DNA of 5,448 bases from Limnohabitans sp. (GTDB lineage Bacteria > Pseudomonadota > Gammaproteobacteria > Burkholderiales > Burkholderiaceae_C): positions 3,091 through 8,538 of the forward strand of contig JANQXJ010000041.1 in NCBI GenBank assembly GCA_030729445.1, written 5' to 3'. The notes below the pieces were generated by a model. That model had not been told where the DNA came from and did not search any database. It saw only the letters and a list, made by a program, of their open reading frames with translations. The position numbers and the translations under genes are program-made. How positions within the stretch are numbered: position 1 is the stretch's first letter; each line of letters opens with the position of its first letter. Of this stretch, positions 1-5,448 are shown piece after piece.

Positions 1-291
1 ACATCTTGGCGCAGCCAACTGGCACAACTGACTTCTGTGCATTTTGGCGCTGCCCTCTGGCTGGTCAAGGGTGTTTTCCTGTATGCCGTGCTCATGAGCC
101 CCGGCGCCACCCCGCTGGTGGACAGCACCGCCTACCTGTGGATGCGCGGCAGCCTGGAACTGGTATGCCTGGCTGTGTTCTGGGGCGCATCGCTTCATCC
201 GCGCGGCCGCACGGCCGTCAACGCCAGCTTGCTGGTGGCTGGCACCACCTGCCTGCTCGATGCCATGACACTGCTGGCCTTCACCGACTGA
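1..291 (+). CDS. Small membrane protein of unknown function, 3' part only
   Basis: The reading frame is open from the first base and ends at TGA 289-291, so 96 residues are visible and the start probably lies outside the window. An internal GTG at 37 could start an 84-residue protein, but nothing upstream of it looks like a ribosome binding site and the open frame continues to the left. The visible protein is hydrophobic, with about three likely membrane segments at visible residues 13-32, 50-63 and 75-95, joined by short polar stretches. One of these holds an HPRGR motif that would suit a cytoplasmic loop. I do not recognise the family and assign no function. It converges with purC, and a shared hairpin follows 16 bases after the stop. 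Coding is supported by the hydrophobic pattern, the terminator placement and the lack of a better gene on either strand here. Confidence 0.6.
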   Translation, partial: TSWRSQLAQLTSVHFGAALWLVKGVFLYAVLMSPGATPLVDSTAYLWMRGSLELVCLAVFWGASLHPRGRTAVNASLLVAGTTCLLDAMTLLAFTD

Positions 292-307
292 TTTCATACC
301 TCCCAAG

Positions 308-337
308 AAAAAGGCGCTGCAGGGCAGCGCCTTTTTT
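308..337. terminator. Bidirectional intrinsic terminator between the membrane protein gene and purC
   Basis: An 8-bp GC-rich perfect stem (GGCGCTGC at 313-320, GCAGCGCC at 324-331) closes a 3-base loop. It is flanked by five A on the left and six T on the right, so each strand has a U-tract after the hairpin. It sits 16 bases after the stop of the plus-strand gene and 21 bases beyond the stop of purC on the minus strand, which fits termination of both convergent genes. Confidence 0.9.
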
Positions 338-358
338 GCGTCCAACGCGCCGTGAGGC

Positions 359-1267
359 TCAGCCCATCAACTTGTTCATGGCCTCTTCGTATTTGGCGGC
401 CGTGTTCTCGATCACCTCGCGCGGCAAGCGTGGCGCAGGCGGGGTTTTGTCCCAAGGCTTGCCATTGACCGTGGCGGTCTCCAGCCAGTCGCGCAAAAAC
501 TGTTTGTCGTAGCTCGGTGGGTTGGCACCTTCCTTGTAACTGTCGGCGGGCCAGTAACGCGATGAATCGGGCGTCAGCACCTCGTCCATCAGCACCAAGG
601 TGCCATCGGCATCCAGGCCAAACTCGAACTTGGTGTCGGCAATGATGATGCCTTTGGTGGCCGCAATGTCACGCGCGGCTTTGTAGAGCTGGATGCTGAT
701 GTCGCGGATGCGGGTGGCCAGGTCGGCGCCGATCATCTCCACCGTGCGCTCGAAGGTGATGTTTTCGTCGTGCTCACCCACCGCCGCTTTAGCGGCCGGG
801 GTGTAGATGGGCTCTGGCAGACGGCTGGCGTTTTTCAGGCCTGCGGGCAGCTTCACGCCGCACACGGCTTGGTTGTCCTGGTATTCCTTCCAGCCGCTGC
901 CCGCCAGATAACCGCGCACCACCGCCTCGACCGGGATGGGTTTCAGGCGCTTGACCAGCATGGAGCGGCCTTGGACTTGTGGCACTTCTTCGGCGCTCAC
1001 CACGCTCTCTGGCGCTTCGCCCGTCAGGTGGATTGGGCAGATGTTCAGGCCTTTTGGCCCGAGCTGGTCAAACCAGAACAGCGCCATTTGCGTGAGCAAA
1101 ACGCCTTTGCCTGGAATCGGCTCGCCCATGATCACGTCGAACGCGCTGATGCGGTCCGAGGCCACCATCAAGATGCGGTCATCACCCACAGCGTAGTTGT
1201 CACGCACCTTGCCACGCGCCAGCAAAGGCAAGGAAGTCAGGGCCGAGGTGTGAAGCGCAGAAGTCAT
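359..1267 (-). CDS. purC: Phosphoribosylaminoimidazole-succinocarboxamide synthase (SAICAR synthetase)
   Basis: This cytoplasmic enzyme joins CAIR and aspartate using ATP to make SAICAR, a step of de novo purine synthesis. The 302-residue product has the family signatures in order: RGKVRDNY at 18-25 and ASDRISAFDV at 36-45 in the ATP-binding N-terminal part; PIPVEAVVRGY at 110-120 followed by the GSGWKEY stretch; ADTKFEFG at 210-217; and MDEVLTPDSSRYW at 227-239. Its length matches the long, roughly 300-residue form and not the roughly 237-residue E. coli form. The ATG at 1267 is preferred over the in-frame start at 1315, because the extra 16 residues would be encoded by the terminator stem and its T-tract, giving an implausible run of Phe. 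No good Shine-Dalgarno sequence is visible; the nearest is a GGA about 12 bases upstream. The gene lies 76 bases downstream of fba on the same strand, with a strong terminator hairpin between. purE and purK do not follow it. Confidence 0.96.
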   Translation of the reverse strand: MTSALHTSALTSLPLLARGKVRDNYAVGDDRILMVASDRISAFDVIMGEPIPGKGVLLTQMALFWFDQLGPKGLNICPIHLTGEAPESVVSAEEVPQVQGRSMLVKRLKPIPVEAVVRGYLAGSGWKEYQDNQAVCGVKLPAGLKNASRLPEPIYTPAAKAAVGEHDENITFERTVEMIGADLATRIRDISIQLYKAARDIAATKGIIIADTKFEFGLDADGTLVLMDEVLTPDSSRYWPADSYKEGANPPSYDKQFLRDWLETATVNGKPWDKTPPAPRLPREVIENTAAKYEEAMNKLMG

Positions 1268-1285
1268 GGCAAAAAACAGTCCAGC

Positions 1286-1321
1286 AAAAAAGAAAAAGGC
1301 CCGTTGAACAGTCAACGGGCC
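1286..1321 (-). terminator. Intrinsic terminator after fba, immediately before purC
   Basis: A 10-bp perfect stem (arms 1298-1307 and 1312-1321, loop 1308-1311) is followed on the minus strand by TTTTTCTTTTTT (1297 to 1286). It starts 22 bases beyond the fba stop. Both stem and U-tract are strong. On the plus strand there is no T-tract after the stem, so it acts in the minus direction only. Only 18 bases separate the U-tract from the purC start codon. Confidence 0.88.
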
Positions 1322-1343
1322 ATTCGGGTCAATTATCGCAGGC

Positions 1344-2408
1344 TCAGTTCACCACTTGCGCCAATTCACCGCGTGCGTAACGGGCGGCCACCACCTGCAG
1401 GTTGTCGCCCTTGATCTTGGGGGCCTGGCCTTCGCAGCCGAACTCCAAATAACGCTGCTTGCAGATTTGCTTGGCCGCTTCGCGGGCGGGTTTGAGCCAT
1501 TCACGCGCGTCGAACTTGTCGGGGTTCTCGAACAAGAACTTGCGGCACGCGGCCGTCATCGCCAAACGGATGTCGGTGTCGATGTTGATCTTGCGCACGC
1601 CGTGCTTGATGGCTTCCTGGATTTCTTCGACCGGCACGCCGTAGGTTTCCTTCATCTTGCCGCCGTATTGGTTGATCATGGCCAGCAGCTCTTGTGGCAC
1701 GCTGGACGAGCCGTGCATCACCAAATGGGTGTTGGGGATGCGCTGGTGGATTTCCTTGACGCGGCTGATGGCCAAAATGTCGCCCGTGGGCTTGCGGCTG
1801 AACTTGTAGGCGCCGTGGCTGGTGCCAATGGCAATGGCCAGCGCGTCCAGGCCTGTGGCCTTGACGAACTGAGCGGCTTCTTCGGGGTCGGTCAGCATCT
1901 GGCTGTGGTCCAGTTTGCCTTCGGCGCCAATGCCGTCTTCTTCACCGGCTTCTCCGGTTTCCAGATTGCCCAAGCAACCCAATTCGCCCTCGACCGACAC
2001 ACCCACCAGGTGGGCCATCTCGACCACACGGCGTGTCACGTCCACGTTGTAGGCAAATTCGGCCGGGGTTTTACCGTCTTCGAGCAAGGAGCCGTCCATC
2101 ATCACCGACGAAAAACCGAGGTTGATCGCGCCCTGGCAAATCGCCGGGCTTTGGCCGTGGTCTTGGTGCATGACCAGCGGAATGTGCGGCCACTGCTCGG
2201 TGGCCGCCTGGATCAGGTGCTTGATGAAGGGCTCACCCGCGTATTTGCGAGCACCCGCGCTGGCCTGCAAGATGACAGGCGCACCGACTTCGTCGGCGGC
2301 CATCATGACGGCCTGGACTTGCTCCAGGTTGTTGACGTTGAAAGCCGGAATGCCGTAGCCGTTGACGGCGGCATGGTCCAGCAGCTCGCGCATAGAAACG
2401 AGTGCCAT
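1344..2408 (-). CDS. fba: Class II fructose-1,6-bisphosphate aldolase
   Basis: This zinc-dependent cytoplasmic aldolase reversibly splits fructose 1,6-bisphosphate into dihydroxyacetone phosphate and glyceraldehyde 3-phosphate, in glycolysis and gluconeogenesis; the same family serves the Calvin cycle as CbbA. The 354-residue protein begins with the usual N-terminal block containing PAFNVNNLEQ (21-30). It carries the class II motifs: HQDHG at 81-85, with catalytic Asp83 and zinc ligand His84; VEGELG at 139-144; GTSHG at 195-199, with zinc ligand His198; MHGSSS at 231-236, with zinc ligand His232; and KINIDTD at 273-279, which binds substrate phosphate. Residue roles come from the family and were not aligned here. 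The acidic, glycine-rich loop at about 151-165 resembles the CbbA-type subgroup. The start at 2408 fits the family N-terminus, though only a weak purine-rich GGGA lies about 10 bases upstream. pyk lies upstream on the same strand after a 151-bp gap. The protein looks complete. Confidence 0.97.
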   Translation of the reverse strand: MALVSMRELLDHAAVNGYGIPAFNVNNLEQVQAVMMAADEVGAPVILQASAGARKYAGEPFIKHLIQAATEQWPHIPLVMHQDHGQSPAICQGAINLGFSSVMMDGSLLEDGKTPAEFAYNVDVTRRVVEMAHLVGVSVEGELGCLGNLETGEAGEEDGIGAEGKLDHSQMLTDPEEAAQFVKATGLDALAIAIGTSHGAYKFSRKPTGDILAISRVKEIHQRIPNTHLVMHGSSSVPQELLAMINQYGGKMKETYGVPVEEIQEAIKHGVRKINIDTDIRLAMTAACRKFLFENPDKFDAREWLKPAREAAKQICKQRYLEFGCEGQAPKIKGDNLQVVAARYARGELAQVVN

Positions 2409-2559
2409 GGTGGTGATTTCCCGAGGAGTTGAAGATTCTGGATAGCCGGCATGTAACCGGCTTGTAACTACCCCAGATTTTATAGGTTTTGGGCCACCAC
2501 TCAGCTGCTAGCTCTGGCCAACAGACCCACCACGCAGCCGTGGTGGGGTTACCTCTGCC
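2409..2559 (-). promoter_or_regulatory. fba upstream region with candidate promoter and repeats
   Basis: This 151-bp gap between pyk and fba carries no ORF. On the minus strand a TATAAA (2484 to 2479) is a possible -10 box about 70 bases before the fba start, but no recognisable -35 box lies at normal spacing, so the promoter call is weak. Closer to fba is an inverted repeat, AGCCGG at 2444-2449 and CCGGCT at 2457-2462. There is also a direct repeat of TGTAAC at 2452-2457 and 2463-2468 (plus-strand reading), spaced 11 bp, about one helical turn. One copy is part of a 10-mer also found upstream of pyk. These could be operator half-sites or leader structure. Confidence 0.35.
2526..2547 (-). terminator. 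Hairpin after pyk, weak terminator or attenuator
   Basis: A perfect 9-bp GC-rich stem (arms 2526-2534 and 2539-2547, loop 2535-2538) lies 12 bases beyond the pyk stop codon. On the minus strand it is followed by a poor T-stretch (TCTGTT), so termination is probably partial. It may instead protect the 3' end of pyk mRNA and allow some readthrough into fba. Confidence 0.5.
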
Positions 2560-3990
2560 TCAGTCTGCTCGGCAAATCTTGAGCGTGTTGGTGCCGCCCG
2601 GCGTGCCCATGGGCTCGCCCACGGTGATGGCGTAGACATCGCCCGACTGCACAATACCGCGCTTTTTCAGGTGCGCTTCGGCATCGGCCAAGGCGGTATC
2701 GCGGTCGGCGCTGGTGTCCATCAGCAAGGGGCTGACGTTGCGCATCAGCGCCATCTTGCGCTGGGTCGCGACCTTGGGCGTGAGGGCATAAATGGGCATG
2801 CGCACGCTGTGGCGGCTCATCCACAACGCGGTCGAACCCGAATCGGTCAGGGCCACAATCGCTTTGGCCTTGAGGTGGTGCGCCGTGAACAGCGCTCCCA
2901 TGGCGATGGCATGGTCGATGCGGTCAAAATGCGCCCCCACAAAGTCATCGTCCAATGGGTCGTGGTCTGTTTTTTCGGCTTCCAGACAAATGGCAGCCAT
3001 CATTTCGACCGTCTCCAACGGGTACTTGCCTGCCGCGGTTTCAGCGCTGAGCATCACCGCATCGGTGCCATCCAGCACCGCATTGGCCACGTCCGACACT
3101 TCGGCGCGGGTAGGCACCGGGTTGACGATCATGCTCTCCATCATCTGCGTGGCCGTGATGACCAGCCTGTCCATCTCGCGAGCGCGTTTGATCATGTGTT
3201 TTTGCAGGCCCGGCACGGCGGCATTGCCCACCTCCACGGCCAGATCACCCCGTGCCACCATGATGCCGTCCGACACCGCCAAGATGCGGTCCAGCTCAGG
3301 AATGGCTTCGGCGCGTTCGATCTTGGCGATCAGGCCGGGCCGGTGGCCGTTGATGCAAGCCACGTTGCACAGTTGGCGGGCCATTTCCATGTCGGTGGCG
3401 TTTTTGGGGAAGCTCACCGCCACATAGTCGGCCTGCAGGCTCATGGCCGTCTTGATGTCTTCCATGTCCTTGGCCGTCAGGGCCGGGGCTGTCAAGCCGC
3501 CGCCCTGCTTGTTGATGCCCTTGTTGTTGGATAACTCGCCGCCGAGCTTGACGGTGGTCTGCACCTGCTCGCCTTTGACCGCGTTCACGGTGAGCACGAT
3601 CAGGCCATCGTTGAGCAAAAGCACATCGCCCGCTTTCACATCACGCGGCAACTCTTTGTAATCGAGGCCCACACCATGAATGTCACCCAGCTCGGTGCGC
3701 GAGGCGTCCAGCACAAAGGGGGCACCGGGCTCGAGCATGACTTTGCCTTCGGCAAATTTGCCAACTCGGATCTTGGGGCCCTGCAGGTCGGCCATGATGG
3801 CCACCTCGCGGCCCGCGCGTTGCGAGGCTTCGCGCACCAAGCGGGCGCGGTCGACGTGGTCTTGCGCCTTGCCGTGGCTGAAGTTCAGTCGAACCACATT
3901 GACGCCTGCTCGGATCATGGCTTCAAGCAGTGCGGGATCGCTGGAAGCAGGGCCTAAGGTAGCAACAATCTTGGTGGCGCGACGGGGCAT
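2560..3990 (-). CDS. pyk: Pyruvate kinase, PykA-like
   Basis: It transfers phosphate from phosphoenolpyruvate to ADP, giving pyruvate and ATP, the last step of glycolysis, in the cytoplasm. The 476-residue protein shows the full family pattern: TKIVATLGPAS near residues 6-16; VRLNFSHG at 33-40 with catalytic Arg34; MADLQGPKIR at 66-75; a lid (B) domain around 77-165; IAKIERAEAI at 221-230 with Lys223 and the metal ligand Glu225; MVARGDLAVE at 244-253; ITATQMMESM at 278-287; DGTDAVMLSAETAAGKYP around 307-324; and a regulatory C-domain to the end. The stretch LSNNKGINKQGGGL, the SAET variant and the GGTNTLKI tail resemble E. coli PykA more than PykF; this comparison is from memory. The start at 3990 is chosen over the in-frame ATG at 4020 because GGAG lies 8 bases upstream and the N-terminus then matches the family. 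fba follows on the same strand after a weak hairpin. Confidence 0.96.
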   Translation of the reverse strand: MPRRATKIVATLGPASSDPALLEAMIRAGVNVVRLNFSHGKAQDHVDRARLVREASQRAGREVAIMADLQGPKIRVGKFAEGKVMLEPGAPFVLDASRTELGDIHGVGLDYKELPRDVKAGDVLLLNDGLIVLTVNAVKGEQVQTTVKLGGELSNNKGINKQGGGLTAPALTAKDMEDIKTAMSLQADYVAVSFPKNATDMEMARQLCNVACINGHRPGLIAKIERAEAIPELDRILAVSDGIMVARGDLAVEVGNAAVPGLQKHMIKRAREMDRLVITATQMMESMIVNPVPTRAEVSDVANAVLDGTDAVMLSAETAAGKYPLETVEMMAAICLEAEKTDHDPLDDDFVGAHFDRIDHAIAMGALFTAHHLKAKAIVALTDSGSTALWMSRHSVRMPIYALTPKVATQRKMALMRNVSPLLMDTSADRDTALADAEAHLKKRGIVQSGDVYAITVGEPMGTPGGTNTLKICRAD

Positions 3991-4254
3991 CAGGAGATCT
4001 CCAATGTAATTTGGTTTCAATTCTCACACGAAATCGGTTACATGACGGGATCTTTTGTGGGCTTTCTTGCGATCAATAACCGTCACCCAATGTCGGAAAG
4101 ACTCGTCAATTTGAGACTTTTGACGACAAGTTACCGCCAGATCAATCCCGTTACTGACTGTTTCCCTGGTCAATCCCCTTGAATTGATCCTTGTCAGCCC
4201 AGTGAAACGCCAAGCCGACTAAACTCCACCCTAATCGATTTACATGCAAGCGTC
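3991..4254. promoter_or_regulatory. Divergent control region between pyk and the desaturase gene
   Basis: This 264-bp region lies between two divergent start codons and must hold both promoters. It is visibly more AT-rich than the coding sequence. I found no convincing paired -35/-10 set for either gene. TTGACG (4120-4125) and TTGTCA (4191-4196) resemble -35 boxes on the plus strand but lack a good -10 at normal spacing. On the minus strand GAGAAT (4024 to 4019) with an upstream TGT is a weak extended -10 for pyk. The region contains a 7-bp inverted repeat (TCGTCAA 4103-4109, TTGACGA 4120-4126), five TCAAT/ATTGA words, and the 10-mer CGGTTACATG (4035-4044) that recurs upstream of fba. Nothing in it looks like a small gene. 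Confidence 0.6.
3999..4002 (-). promoter_or_regulatory. pyk ribosome binding site
   Basis: On the minus strand GGAG (4002 to 3999) lies 8 bases before the ATG at 3990 and decides that start over the in-frame ATG at 4020. It forms one half of a perfect 10-bp palindrome, GGAGATCTCC at 3993-4002. A palindrome of this length can occur by chance, but its overlap with the ribosome binding site is worth noting. Confidence 0.75.
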
Positions 4255-5370
4255 ATGACTGCCTTACACACCCCACACACCGATCAACCGATTCCTTTGG
4301 ATCAGCCCCTGCCGCACCGCAAGACCTTGCGCGAGTGGTTGATCCCCCTGTCCGAGCGCAGCACGGTACGTGCCTTGGTGCTGCTCGCTTTGGATTACGC
4401 CTTGTTTTTTGCCCTGATCACTGCCACGGTACTGCTCGAAAGCGTCTGGGCCAAACTGCTTTGCGGCTCAGTGGCAGGCTTTGTGATTGGCCGCCTGTTC
4501 GTGATTGGCCACGACGCTTGCCACCAAAGCCTGACGCCCCACCGCGAACTCAACAAGGTGTTGGGCCGCATCGCATTTTTGCCATCGCTCACGCCTTACA
4601 GCCTGTGGGACACCGGCCACAACGTGGTGCACCACGGTTACACCAACCTCAAGGGTGTGGATTTTGTTTGGACACCCCTGACGGCAGAAGAATTTGCCAA
4701 GCTGAACTTCGCAGAGCGTCTGCTCCAACGCGCTTACCGCAGTGGCTGGGCACCTGGTTTGTATTACATGATCGAGATCTGGTGGAAGCGCGAGTTTTTC
4801 CCGAACAAAACCCACATGCCTACACGCCGCCCGATCTTCTTCAAAGACAGCCTGATGGTGAGTGTTTTTGGTGCCGTGTGGGTCGCGGTCATTGCGGCCG
4901 CCGCCCTCTACACCGAGCAATCGGTGCTGCTGTCGCTGCTCATGGGCGTGCTGATCCCCTTCTTCTTCTGGAACACCATGATCGGCTTTGTGGTCTACGT
5001 GCACCACACCCATGTGAAAGTGTCTTGGCACGACAACAAAGCCGCCTGGACCAAAGCCGCGCCCTTTGTGTCGACCACCGTGCACCTGACCTTCCCGTTC
5101 AAGATCGGCGCCATGATGCACCACATCATGGAGCACACCGCACACCATGTGGACATGAGCATCCCGCTGTACCGCCTCAAGCAAGCGCAGACCAAGCTCG
5201 AAGAAATGCTGCCCGGGCGCATCATCGTGCAGCCCTTCTCATGGAAGTGGTACTTCGAGACCGCCCAAAACTGCAAGCTGTACGACTTTGGCCGCGAATG
5301 CTGGACCGACTTCAAAGGCACCATGACCAGCCCGGTGCGCGGCAACTTGCCGCCTGCTGCACAAGCCTGA
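4255..5370 (+). CDS. Membrane fatty acid desaturase (FA_desaturase superfamily)
   Basis: This is a di-iron integral membrane enzyme expected to introduce a double bond into acyl chains of membrane lipids using O2 and an electron donor. The 371-residue protein has all three histidine boxes: HDACH at 86-90 (HxxxH), HNVVHH at 122-127 (HxxxHH) and HTAHH at 294-298 (HxxHH). Additional histidines occur at 250-253 and 289-290. Likely membrane segments fall at about 39-62, 68-85, 199-219 and 224-250, so the boxes face the cytoplasm, as is usual. The N-terminal 38 residues are polar and there is no signal peptide. Box 2 is followed by GYTNLKGVDFVWTPL, which recalls the delta-12/omega-6 type, but position specificity cannot be told from sequence. 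A hydroxylase or other oxidase of the superfamily is possible. The start at 4255 lacks a clear Shine-Dalgarno sequence but gives a plausible N-terminus. No electron-transfer partner gene is adjacent. Confidence 0.9.
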   Translation: MTALHTPHTDQPIPLDQPLPHRKTLREWLIPLSERSTVRALVLLALDYALFFALITATVLLESVWAKLLCGSVAGFVIGRLFVIGHDACHQSLTPHRELNKVLGRIAFLPSLTPYSLWDTGHNVVHHGYTNLKGVDFVWTPLTAEEFAKLNFAERLLQRAYRSGWAPGLYYMIEIWWKREFFPNKTHMPTRRPIFFKDSLMVSVFGAVWVAVIAAAALYTEQSVLLSLLMGVLIPFFFWNTMIGFVVYVHHTHVKVSWHDNKAAWTKAAPFVSTTVHLTFPFKIGAMMHHIMEHTAHHVDMSIPLYRLKQAQTKLEEMLPGRIIVQPFSWKWYFETAQNCKLYDFGRECWTDFKGTMTSPVRGNLPPAAQA

Positions 5371-5388
5371 AGAGGGCTTTGACACCAA

Positions 5389-5423
5389 CAACAAAAAACC
5401 CCGACATGCGGGGTTTTTTGTTG
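5389..5423. terminator. Bidirectional intrinsic terminator after the desaturase gene
   Basis: A 15-bp perfect inverted repeat (5389-5403 and 5409-5423) with a 5-base loop has a CCCCG/CGGGG core and flanking A6/T6 tracts. The T-tract directly follows the GC core on both strands. It begins 19 bases after the desaturase stop. The symmetry suggests that a convergent minus-strand gene ends just beyond the window edge. Confidence 0.92.
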
Positions 5424-5448
5424 GGACATGTTCTTCACGCGTCAGGGG

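Noticed and set aside
1268..1315. N-terminal extension of PurC starting at 1315
   Set aside because: The extra 16 residues are encoded by the terminator hairpin and its T-tract (run of Phe), and the family N-terminus fits the ATG at 1267.
1356..2432. Long plus-strand open frame opposite fba
   Set aside because: It is rich in His, Val, Gly and Asp as expected from the antisense of a GC-rich gene, has no recognisable motif, and lies opposite a clear aldolase gene.
2671..3534. Long plus-strand open frame opposite pyk
   Set aside because: It is the antisense shadow of pyruvate kinase, with biased His/Arg/Gly composition and no domain.
4005..4019. HexR-like palindrome in the pyk leader
   Set aside because: Only the left half (TGTAATT) matches well; internal symmetry is 4 of 7 pairs, too poor to call a site.
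3991..4020. N-terminal extension of pyruvate kinase starting at 4020
   Set aside because: The ATG at 3990 has GGAG at 8 bases and matches the family N-terminus; the upstream start has no ribosome binding site.
4201..4214. Cra (FruR)-like site containing GTGAAACG
   Set aside because: It fits most of the enterobacterial consensus as I recall it, but Cra is not established in this group and a single degenerate match is weak evidence.
4468..5184. Minus-strand open frame opposite the desaturase
   Set aside because: It is the antisense shadow of a gene with all catalytic histidine boxes intact; its His-rich and Val-rich composition is an artefact.
5424..5448. End of a convergent minus-strand gene at the right edge
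   Set aside because: TCA triplets at 5435 and 5442 could be stop codons on the minus strand, but too few bases remain to show coding.

Overview
The window most likely comes from a betaproteobacterium of the order Burkholderiales, probably family Comamonadaceae (Limnohabitans/Rhodoferax/Polaromonas-like). This is inferred from GC-rich coding sequence, from the gene order pyk-fba-purC on one strand, which I recall as typical of Burkholderiales, and from the style of the encoded proteins. No rRNA or tRNA is present to confirm it.

Layout. At the left edge (1-291, + strand) is the 3' part of a small, unidentified membrane protein gene. It ends at a strong two-way hairpin terminator (308-337), which also ends purC coming from the other side. 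Three genes on the minus strand follow, transcribed right to left: pyruvate kinase (pyk, 3990 to 2560), class II fructose-1,6-bisphosphate aldolase (fba, 2408 to 1344) and SAICAR synthetase (purC, 1267 to 359). Weak (2526-2547) and strong (1286-1321) terminator-like hairpins lie between them, so the cluster is probably several graded transcription units and not one simple operon. A 264-bp intergenic region (3991-4254) separates pyk from a divergent membrane fatty acid desaturase gene (4255-5370, + strand). A 15-bp perfect-stem two-way terminator (5389-5423) closes that gene.

How the genes relate. Fba and Pyk are two steps of central carbon metabolism: triose/hexose interconversion and ATP-yielding pyruvate formation. 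PurC uses ATP and aspartate in de novo purine synthesis. The desaturase acts on membrane acyl chains and has no evident metabolic link to the others; it only shares the divergent control region.

The genes are ordinary housekeeping types, all intact, with catalytic motifs in place. I see no mobile element, CRISPR array, RNA gene or new multi-gene system. The observations worth checking are regulatory. A strong terminator lies only 18 bases upstream of the purC start. A 10-bp word is shared by the pyk and fba upstream regions. The pyk/desaturase intergenic region holds an inverted repeat and a set of TCAAT repeats.
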